Assembly: GCA_900545165.1 (NCBI GenBank)
Contig: UQYA01000061.1
Location: forward strand, 1 to 11,576
Reading direction: 5' to 3'
Length of the DNA: 11,576 bases
Origin: an uncultured Collinsella sp.
GTDB lineage: Bacteria > Actinomycetota > Coriobacteriia > Coriobacteriales > Coriobacteriaceae
Shown here: positions 6,711 through 11,576 of the stretch, in pieces
How positions within the stretch are numbered: position 1 is the stretch's first letter
How the letters are laid out: each line of letters starts with the position of its first letter
The notes under the pieces: generated by a model
Databases searched by the model: none
Told to the model about the DNA's origin: nothing
What the model saw: the letters and a program-made list of their open reading frames with translations, nothing else
Program-made: the position numbers and the translations under genes

Positions 6711-7796
6711 ATGAAGCCACGTAACATTGCCATCGCCTGCGGTGTCGCGGGCGTCGCCGTCGGCCTTGCCGCTGCCGCCGGCATCGTTTACCGCAAGCAA
6801 ATCAAATCCGCTGCGTCGCTCAAACGCTTGACCGGCTACGCGGATGGCTATGACCTGTACGCAATCGACATCGCTTACGACTACGACCTCGACCGCATCA
6901 TCGCCGCTGGCGTGCGCGACGACCAGGCCTACATCGATGCCGTGGTGGCGCAGGTGCTGCCCGGCGTGCCGGCGCATGTCCAGGCGCCCCAGTTTGCCTG
7001 CAGCGCCTTTGCCGCCGTAGATGCCGAAGGCCGCGTGCGCACCGGTCGCAATTACGACTTTAAGGACGACACCTCGGCGCTGCTGGTGCGCAATCACCCA
7101 CGCGGCGGCTACGCCTCCATCGGGTTTGCCGCCCTTAACAACCTGGGCGCCAACACTCCGCTTGATTCCGTCGCCGGACGTGCCGCCGCACTCATGGGCC
7201 CGTTTGCCCAGCTCGACGGCATCAACGAATGTGGCGTGTCCATTGCCGTACTCACCCTGGATTCCAAACCCTGTGACCAGGACACGCAGCGTCCCGTCAT
7301 CAATACCTCGCTCGCCATCCGCCTGGTGCTCGACCGTGCCGCCACCACGCAAGAAGCTGTCGACCTGCTTTCCGCCTACGACATGCACGCCATGGCAGGA
7401 CGCGATTACCACTTCTTTATCAACGACGCCGCCGGTGACGCGCGGGTGGTGGAGTGGGATCCGCGCGACCCCGACCGTGCATGCAAAGTGACTCCTGTAC
7501 GCCAGGTTACGAACTTCTACGCCTGCTATGGTGACGAAGTGCTGCCCAACCAAAAGAATGGCGAGCTGGGCCATGGTAAAGAGCGCGCCGTCGCAATCGC
7601 CGATGTCCTTGACGCCCATGTCGGTGCCCAGGACGAGGCAGTCGCTTGGAAGGCTCTACGCGCTGCGGCGCAAGAGCCCAATCCGGATGACATCACCAGC
7701 AACACGCAATGGTCGGTCGTCTTTGACAACACCGAGCCCGCTGCCGCCATCACGCTGCGCCGCCACTGGGGCGGCATCGACGCCTTTGTGCTGTAA
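6711..7796 (+). CDS. Membrane-anchored Ntn amidase, choloylglycine hydrolase superfamily
   Basis: The 361-residue protein opens with a hydrophobic segment (about 5-27) after a single Lys/Arg pair, so it is probably a signal anchor or signal peptide. A 70-residue region follows, then FACSAF, whose Cys97 is the likely nucleophile. Arg113 and Asp116 in GRNYDF lie 16 and 19 residues after Cys97, the spacing of Cys2, Arg18 and Asp21 in bile salt hydrolases. Asn172 (INECGVS) and Asn268 (VTNFY) match other conserved active-site positions. Such enzymes cut linear amides: conjugated bile acids, penicillin V, N-acyl amino acids or acyl-homoserine lactones. The substrate is not predictable here. Because true bile salt hydrolases start at the cysteine, this one must be processed, perhaps by self-cleavage before Cys97. 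The start has AGAGGAG (6700-6706) at 4 bases. Confidence 0.85.
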   Translation: MKPRNIAIACGVAGVAVGLAAAAGIVYRKQIKSAASLKRLTGYADGYDLYAIDIAYDYDLDRIIAAGVRDDQAYIDAVVAQVLPGVPAHVQAPQFACSAFAAVDAEGRVRTGRNYDFKDDTSALLVRNHPRGGYASIGFAALNNLGANTPLDSVAGRAAALMGPFAQLDGINECGVSIAVLTLDSKPCDQDTQRPVINTSLAIRLVLDRAATTQEAVDLLSAYDMHAMAGRDYHFFINDAAGDARVVEWDPRDPDRACKVTPVRQVTNFYACYGDEVLPNQKNGELGHGKERAVAIADVLDAHVGAQDEAVAWKALRAAAQEPNPDDITSNTQWSVVFDNTEPAAAITLRRHWGGIDAFVL

Positions 7797-7865
7797 GGAG
7801 CTGGCACCGTCGTCCTTACGCTCGCCTGACGTTGCTTACATTTCTATACATTTGAGCTAACACGT

Positions 7866-7898
7866 TTTACCCCCGCATCAACAGTGTGCGGGGGTAAA
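7866..7898. terminator. Hairpin between the amidase and phosphofructokinase genes
   Basis: Perfect 11-bp stem TTTACCCCCGC (7866-7876) with GCGGGGGTAAA (7888-7898) and an 11-base loop. The plus strand continues AACTTATG, without a clear T-run, so it is either a weak terminator of the amidase gene or a structure in the phosphofructokinase leader. Confidence 0.6.
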
Positions 7899-7936
7899 CT
7901 TATGCGCATGTTATAACTTGCCCGGAAGGATTCACC

Positions 7937-9016
7937 ATGCTTAGGATCGGTCTTCTTACTAGTGGCGGCGACTGCCAGGCGCTCAACGCCACCATGCGCG
8001 GCATCGTCAAAACGCTTATGACCAATAGCGAAGAACCTATCGAGATCTATGGTTTTGAGGACGGCTACCAGGGCCTTATCTACAGCAGGTTCCGCGTCAT
8101 GACGCCCGCCGATTTTAGCGGCATCCTCACCCGCGGCGGCACCATTTTGGGCACGAGCCGCACGCCGTTCAAGCGCCTGAACATTCCCGAGGCCGACGGC
8201 GTCGAGAAGGTGCCCGCGATGGTCCACACCTATCATAAGCTGCAGCTCGACTGCCTGTTTATGCTGGGCGGCAACGGCTCCACTAAGACCGCCAACCGCC
8301 TGCGCGAAGAGGGCCTCAACGTTATCGCCCTGCCCAAGACCATCGATAACGACACCTGGGGCACCGAGATGACGTTTGGCTTTACGAGCGCCATCGACGT
8401 CGCCACCAAGTGCATCGACGACATCCACACTACCGCCTCGAGCCACGGCCGCGTGTTCGTCATCGAGATCATGGGCCACAAGGTTGGCTGGATCCCGCTG
8501 TATGCCGGCGTCGCGGGCGGCGCGGACGTCATCCTGATTCCCGAGATCCCCTACGACATGGACCAGGTCATCAAGACCATCGAGCATCGCATGGAGACCG
8601 GCAGCCGCTTTACCATCGTGGCCGTCGCCGAGGGCGCCATCTCCAAGGAGGACGCGGCGCTGTCCAAGAAGGAGTACAAGAAGAAGCTCGCTGAGCGCAC
8701 GAGCCCGTCGATCGTCTACGACATCGCCAAGGAGATCGAGGCCAAGACCGGTCGCGAGACCCGCGTCGCCATCCCCGGTCACACGCAGCGCGGTGGCCAG
8801 CCCGACGCTCAGGACCGCATCTTTGCGACCCAGTGCGGCGTCGAGGCCGCGCTTGGCTGCCTGCGCGGCGAGTTTGGCTACATGATCGCCCTGCGCGACG
8901 GCAAGATGTGCCACATGCCGCTCGAGGATGTTGCCGGCAAGCTCAAGTATGTCGACCCACAGAGCGATCTGGTACGCGAGGCCAAGGCGCTGGGCATCAG
9001 CTTCGGCGACGAATAG
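7937..9016 (+). CDS. pfkA: 6-phosphofructokinase, group III type
   Basis: This 359-residue enzyme phosphorylates fructose 6-phosphate to the 1,6-bisphosphate, the committed glycolytic step. Motifs run in family order: TSGGDCQALNA (8-18), GGNGST (111-116), PKTIDND (133-139) with the catalytic Asp137 and Asp139, SHGRVFVIEIMG (169-180), VAEG (230-233) and GHTQRGGQPDAQDR (281-294). Gly114 equals E. coli Gly104, which favours ATP, while Lys134 replaces Gly124, as in pyrophosphate enzymes and actinobacterial group III kinases. The combination normally means ATP-dependent and not classically allosteric. Asn113 stands where E. coli has the Mg-associated Asp103. The start follows GGAAGGA (7923-7929). 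The last codons are part of a large palindrome at 9008-9192. Confidence 0.95.
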   Translation: MLRIGLLTSGGDCQALNATMRGIVKTLMTNSEEPIEIYGFEDGYQGLIYSRFRVMTPADFSGILTRGGTILGTSRTPFKRLNIPEADGVEKVPAMVHTYHKLQLDCLFMLGGNGSTKTANRLREEGLNVIALPKTIDNDTWGTEMTFGFTSAIDVATKCIDDIHTTASSHGRVFVIEIMGHKVGWIPLYAGVAGGADVILIPEIPYDMDQVIKTIEHRMETGSRFTIVAVAEGAISKEDAALSKKEYKKKLAERTSPSIVYDIAKEIEAKTGRETRVAIPGHTQRGGQPDAQDRIFATQCGVEAALGCLRGEFGYMIALRDGKMCHMPLEDVAGKLKYVDPQSDLVREAKALGISFGDE

Positions 9017-9192
9017 CCTCGGCTGGAACCGCCCCCATCGGAGGCCCCAGGGCTTTCCTCCCAAATCGTCCTCGGACATGTCAGGACCCCGCCGTGCGCT
9101 TCGCGCGGCGGGGTCCTTCCGTCCTGCGGAAAGATTTGGGAGGAAAGCCCTGGGGCCTCCTGCGGTAACTAGGGAGGCCGAGGCTATTCGTC
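9008..9192. repeat. 185-bp nested palindrome at the end of pfkA
   Basis: Three nested perfect inverted repeats share one centre: outer 16-bp arms (9008-9023 with 9177-9192), middle 28-bp arms (9040-9067 with 9133-9160) and inner 12-bp arms (9083-9094 with 9106-9117, beginning AGGACCCCGCC). The outer left arm includes the final GAC GAA TAG of pfkA. There is no T-run after the inner stem. It could fold as one long hairpin in RNA or a cruciform in DNA, and resembles a miniature palindromic element that may also terminate transcription. Confidence 0.88.
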
Positions 9193-9203
9193 TTCTTGCT
9201 GCG

Positions 9204-9447
9204 GGTGCCTGGGGTAGGATGCGGCGTGCATTTTTGGGAGTATTCAGCAGCCGAGGGTGCCTGCATACTGGATTTTGGGCGAAAGGCAGGCACCATGGGC
9301 CGCGTTCTGTAAAAAATGACCAGCTCTTGAGGCATTGGGGGTCCAGGACCAGGGCATTCAGCGCGGTTTTGTGTACCCGTTCCCGCACCTGCGGACTCCG
9401 GGATGCTGAATACTCCGGAATTTGCACGCCGCCCCCGGGGGTACCTG
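9204..9447. repeat. 244-bp intergenic element with inverted ends
   Basis: Its ends are related by inversion: GCGGCGTGCA (9221-9230) pairs with 9423-9432, and GAGTATTCAGCA (9238-9249) pairs with 9404-9415, with weaker matches out to 9204 and 9447. An internal hairpin GGTGCCTGC / GCAGGCACC (9256-9264, 9286-9294) is present. The first 62 bases recur at 11515-11576 with one difference. No believable open frame or transposase lies inside. Confidence 0.75.
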
Positions 9448-9452
9448 TGGGC

Positions 9453-9492
9453 AAAAAGCAACCGCCCCGCCGAAATATACATTCGACGGGGC
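9453..9492 (-). terminator. Terminator of the small protein gene
   Basis: On the minus strand GCCCCGTCGAA (9492-9482) pairs with TTCGGCGGGGC (9474-9464), one pair being a U-G wobble, followed by GGTTGC and TTTTT (9457-9453). It lies 38 bases past the stop at 9531. Confidence 0.8.
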
Positions 9493-9530
9493 AGTTTATG
9501 CAGTATAGCGCCTGTGGATGCGCATGTCGC

Positions 9531-9860
9531 TCAGCGTTCTTGCCGACCGATGCAACGTCGTGCGTAGCCCTTAATGTCTTCGGTGAAACCATCAAGGTCG
9601 TCGAGCGTGATCACGTTATCGGAAAGCAAGCTGGCAATCTCATAATGCATGGTGCTGCGGCGAATATCGTTTGCTAGCACTCCCGAGGACAGCTTGTCCC
9701 TATTGATGCGCTCTTCTAGCGCCCAAAATCTACTAGACGCTTCGCTGCCGCCGTTTAGTATCTCGATGTATTGGCCGATGAGCATTTCCATATAGCTTTC
9801 TTGCCATTTTGGGAGCAGCTCCTTAAACAGCTTCCAGTCGCTTTCAGCTACCTTGCCCAT
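9531..9860 (-). CDS. Small conserved protein of unknown function
   Basis: The 109-residue protein begins MGKVAESDWKLFKELLPKWQ and looks mostly helical, acidic to neutral, with no membrane segment or signal. I recognise the opening (an MGK..E.DWKLF.. pattern, followed by a WALE.RI..DK..PGV-like stretch) from small proteins widespread in gut Firmicutes and Actinobacteria that databases sometimes label multidrug transporter; that label is not supported by this sequence, which has no transmembrane helix. The ATG at 9860 is chosen because GGAGG lies 4 bases upstream on the minus strand; a TTG at 9878 would add six residues but place that site inside the gene. It has its own terminator and is probably monocistronic. 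Confidence 0.8.
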   Translation of the reverse strand: MGKVAESDWKLFKELLPKWQESYMEMLIGQYIEILNGGSEASSRFWALEERINRDKLSSGVLANDIRRSTMHYEIASLLSDNVITLDDLDGFTEDIKGYARRCIGRQER

Positions 9861-9901
9861 ATTGCCTCCGTTCGCCAAACAGACTTAGCCATTCGATTTT
9901 T

Positions 9902-9907
9902 ATTCTA
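9902..9907 (-). promoter_or_regulatory. Candidate -10 box for the small protein gene
   Basis: TAGAAT on the minus strand matches five of six -10 bases in an AT-rich stretch and would give a leader of about 35 bases. No good -35 is seen 16-18 bases upstream. Confidence 0.3.
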
Positions 9908-10191
9908 TTTGGTATTTTCGCTCGCAGCCGTGAATGAGGGGACCATCGGTCTTCGAGTTCGAACTTGAATGAATCGTTTGCTACAAAATGCGCCTAATTA
10001 CTGCGATGATTCGAATGCCTTCGACCATGCCGAAAAGGGTGAAAGTAAAACCGCAGGTAGAAAGCTTGCCGATTTTTGAAAAAGATGGATGTGGTCGGCC
10101 TCATCGAGTTCATCGTAGTAGATGAGCCCTTTTCGTGGCATGCGGTGAGTTAAATGCCAATTCCTGCGCTGGAATTGCCCGCTCCATTCGT
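9908..10191. other. AT-richer gap with possible gene remnant
   Basis: Between the small protein gene and the regulator there is no convincing gene. A minus-strand frame open from 10423 to 9998 has protein-like composition only in its last part (from about 10140, MPRKGLIYYDELDEAD onward, 47 residues), but it lacks a Shine-Dalgarno, and upstream it runs through the inverted repeat at 10192-10259 and overlaps the regulator gene. It may be the tail of a decayed gene. A short hairpin CAATTCC / GGAATTG lies at 10158-10177. Confidence 0.4.
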
Positions 10192-10259
10192 GAGTTGCGG
10201 TGAAATAGGGGCTGTTAAACGCTCCAAGGTCCTCAACGGTCCGTATTTCACCGCAGCTC
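10192..10259. repeat. GTTGCGGTG inverted repeat, copy 2
   Basis: Arms 10192-10207 and 10244-10259 pair over 16 positions with one G-U wobble. The core reads GTTGCGGTGAAATA, and the loop begins GGGGCTGTTAAAC, sharing CTGTTAAAC with copy 1. The element lies 50 bases downstream of the stop of the regulator gene (minus strand). No T-run follows on either strand. Confidence 0.75.
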
Positions 10260-10308
10260 GGAAGGGGCGAGCGGTATTGGCCAAGCATTGCTGACGGGTT
10301 GGAGCGGC

Positions 10309-11229
10309 TTAGGCTTGTTTGCGGCGTTTCCATTGCTTTCGGCACCAGCGCATGAGTGCTTTTACAACTGGGATGGTGATGAGGATGACCCATGCGGGAT
10401 GGGGCTGCGCCAAGCAAAGCCACATATAGAGGAACCAGGCAATGGCGGCTGTTGGATAGACGCTGCGGATTAGCTTAGATAGATGACGTCGGTCGATGAA
10501 GTCGCCCATCGCATAGTAGACGGGAATCAGAAAGACCAGAAAGAGCCCCATGCCCCACGTGCCGCAGATGATGCCGAGCGCGAGATAGGCAAGGACGACA
10601 AGCGCAGGAAAGGGAAACTTGTTCCATGCGCGACCGAGCTTGGTGTGGAAATGCTTGCCATGATGGTCGAGCTTGTCGTGTGCCTCTTTCCAGCTCGAAA
10701 AGGTCTCTCCGTCGACGGTGACGGTGCCGTCGGCATTGGTATGTACGCTGCGTCCATCGTCCTCTAGCGTATCGATATGCAATCCGCCCGGCCCCACATG
10801 GACCTCTTCACCCTTGTGCTCGTTAGCCACATGGATACCATTCCAGCCAACATGGACCTCTTCGCCTTTGTTGGGATCAATAACATGGATACCGCGTGCG
10901 AGAGAAATGTCGACAAGTGGCTTGCCGTCAGAATCCACGTGCTCGGTAGAAGACTCGGCGCCTTCAGACTCGCCTGAATTATTGGCGTCAACGTCATCGT
11001 CGGCCGAGGTGTCGACATCGCTAGCCGCTTCCCCATATAGCAACTCATCCAGTGACACGCCATACAGCGCGGCGAGCGCAATAAGGTTATCGGTATCGGG
11101 TGAGGATTCGCTGCGTTCCCATTTGCTGACAGCCTGGCGGCTTACACCCAACTGGACAGCAAGAGCCTCTTGGGAAAGACCGGCGGCTTTGCGGCGATCG
11201 ACGAGGCGCTGCGCCATCGCAAGATCCAT
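10309..11229 (-). CDS. Membrane-tethered XRE-family regulator with internal repeats
   Basis: The 306-residue protein has three parts. Residues 3-60 are a Cro/C1-type helix-turn-helix (AGLSQEALAVQLGVSRQAVS, then KWERSESSPD). After an acidic, Asp/Ser-rich linker (about 67-105) comes a stretch of 18-residue repeats of the form KGEEVHVG..GIHV (113-156). The C-terminal part has about four hydrophobic helices (near 206-224, 226-242, 260-276, 279-295) and a basic tail KQWKRRKQA. This suggests a DNA-binding domain held at the inner membrane that senses something there; ligand and targets are unknown. The ATG at 11229 is chosen because AAAGGA lies 6 bases upstream; an ATG at 11244 has no such site and contains it. 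It is alone, with no clear promoter visible upstream. Confidence 0.85.
   Translation of the reverse strand: MDLAMAQRLVDRRKAAGLSQEALAVQLGVSRQAVSKWERSESSPDTDNLIALAALYGVSLDELLYGEAASDVDTSADDDVDANNSGESEGAESSTEHVDSDGKPLVDISLARGIHVIDPNKGEEVHVGWNGIHVANEHKGEEVHVGPGGLHIDTLEDDGRSVHTNADGTVTVDGETFSSWKEAHDKLDHHGKHFHTKLGRAWNKFPFPALVVLAYLALGIICGTWGMGLFLVFLIPVYYAMGDFIDRRHLSKLIRSVYPTAAIAWFLYMWLCLAQPHPAWVILITIPVVKALMRWCRKQWKRRKQA
10762..10893 (-). repeat. 54-bp in-frame tandem repeat in the regulator gene
   Basis: Two 54-bp units (10869-10816 and 10815-10762 on the minus strand) encode KGEEVHVGWNGIHVANEH and a second KGEEVHVG unit; a partial unit GIHVIDPN (10893-10870) precedes them. ACATGGACCTCTTC recurs at 10796 and 10850, and ACATGGATACC at 10829 and 10883, so the period is exact. 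Confidence 0.85.
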
Positions 11230-11244
11230 AGCAGTTCCTTTCAT

Positions 11245-11414
11245 GTGGCGACCGTAATCGAATGAGCCGAGTATGCCGAGAACAACCGGTAGCGACCACC
11301 ATTTCTAGTTAGAATCTGCTCCAACCCTACCGCAACTACGAGTAGCAACCCCTAATGGCCTGCCATTTCATGACAAATGTCAGTACGCATAACAGCCAAG
11401 AGCCCTCTCAATAT
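11245..11414. other. Upstream region of the regulator gene
   Basis: No gene is seen. TGACA-AA-TGTCA (11371-11382) is a small palindrome that could be an operator, and a minus-strand TTGTCA there resembles a -35 box, but no -10 box follows at proper spacing. A lone ACCGCAAC-like half of the GTTGCGGTG repeat occurs near 11329. Confidence 0.35.
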
Positions 11415-11479
11415 GTTGCGGTGGAATAGTTCCTGTTTGGCATAGCAGAGCCATAAAACAGGAACTATTCCACCGCAAC
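11415..11479. repeat. GTTGCGGTG inverted repeat, copy 3
   Basis: Perfect 24-bp arms (11415-11438 and 11456-11479) flank a 17-base loop that itself holds GGC/GCC. The arm starts GTTGCGGTGGAATAGTTCC, differing from copy 1 at two positions that are both matched by changes in the opposite arm. Confidence 0.87.
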
Positions 11480-11514
11480 TTACTATCAGGCCACGCACCC
11501 GCAGAGTAGCTACA

Positions 11515-11576
11515 GGTGCCGGGGGTAGGATGCGGCGTGCATTTTTGGGAGTATTCAGCAGCCGAGGGTGCCTGCA
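11515..11576. repeat. Second copy of the 62-bp repeat, cut by window edge
   Basis: Identical to 9204-9265 except for G instead of T at 11521. The copy is in the same orientation and continues to the last base of the window, so its full length is unknown; it may be the start of another 244-bp element. Confidence 0.9.

Noticed and set aside
5275..6714. 479-codon open frame on the plus strand opposite the M18 gene
   Set aside because: Antisense shadow in GC-rich DNA. The minus-strand protein has all M18 metal ligands, and the plus frame shows no family motif.
6657..7619. 320-codon minus-strand frame opposite the amidase
   Set aside because: Composition is typical of antisense translation, and the amidase active-site spacing on the plus strand is convincing.
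7912..7917. TATAAC as the pfkA -10 box
   Set aside because: It would start transcription inside the Shine-Dalgarno site, and no -35 box is present, so it is unlikely to be the working promoter.
7844..9595. 583-codon open frame on the minus strand
   Set aside because: It is the antisense shadow of pfkA and the following palindromes, with low-complexity Ala/Gly/Asp/Val translation and no Shine-Dalgarno. The plus-strand phosphofructokinase motifs are unambiguous.
8928..9677. 249-codon plus-strand frame through the repeat block
   Set aside because: It is a run through palindromes, with no ribosome site and no protein-like features.
9998..10423. Full 141-codon minus-strand frame as a gene
   Set aside because: It overlaps the regulator gene, translates the inverted repeat and has no Shine-Dalgarno. 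Only its last part may be a remnant.

Overview
The window reads as chromosomal DNA of a high-GC gut actinobacterium of the class Coriobacteriia, most likely Collinsella or a close relative. This is inferred from protein style and from several intergenic repeat families that I associate with that genus; no search was run. Genes are densely packed with good Shine-Dalgarno sites, and most are single-gene units separated by short gaps full of hairpins.

Layout, left to right: the 5' part of an alpha/beta hydrolase on the minus strand running off the left edge (1-731); a COG0731-type radical SAM protein (957-1733); a type I methionine aminopeptidase with an N-terminal SEC-C zinc motif (1894-2781); a D-2-hydroxyacid dehydrogenase (2912-3847); a minus-strand toxin-antitoxin operon made of a RelB/DinJ-like ribbon-helix-helix antitoxin and a PIN-domain toxin (4949-4085), with a visible promoter and an apparent operator array; a minus-strand M18 aminopeptidase (6549-5164); divergently, a membrane-anchored Ntn-type amidase of the choloylglycine hydrolase superfamily (6711-7796); a group III type 6-phosphofructokinase (7937-9016); a 514-bp gene-free block of palindromic repeats; a small conserved protein of unknown function (9860-9531); a 448-bp AT-richer gap; and a membrane-tethered XRE-family regulator with an internal 18-residue repeat (11229-10309).

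The genes do not form one pathway. Housekeeping functions (protein maturation and peptide turnover by the two aminopeptidases, glycolysis by phosphofructokinase, 2-oxoacid reduction by the dehydrogenase) are interleaved with accessory ones (toxin-antitoxin pair, amidase, membrane regulator).

The most striking content is between the genes. There are at least five kinds of repeated or palindromic intergenic element: (i) three copies of an inverted repeat beginning GTTGCGGTG whose arms differ between copies but remain complementary; (ii) two copies of an AT-rich CCTGCC hairpin, one of which swallows a stop codon; (iii) a pair of 30-bp direct repeats; (iv) a 185-bp nested palindrome at the end of the phosphofructokinase gene; (v) a 62-bp sequence found after (iv) and again at the right edge, the first copy forming part of a 244-bp element with inverted ends. 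No CRISPR array, tRNA, rRNA, transposase or clear defence system other than the toxin-antitoxin pair was found.
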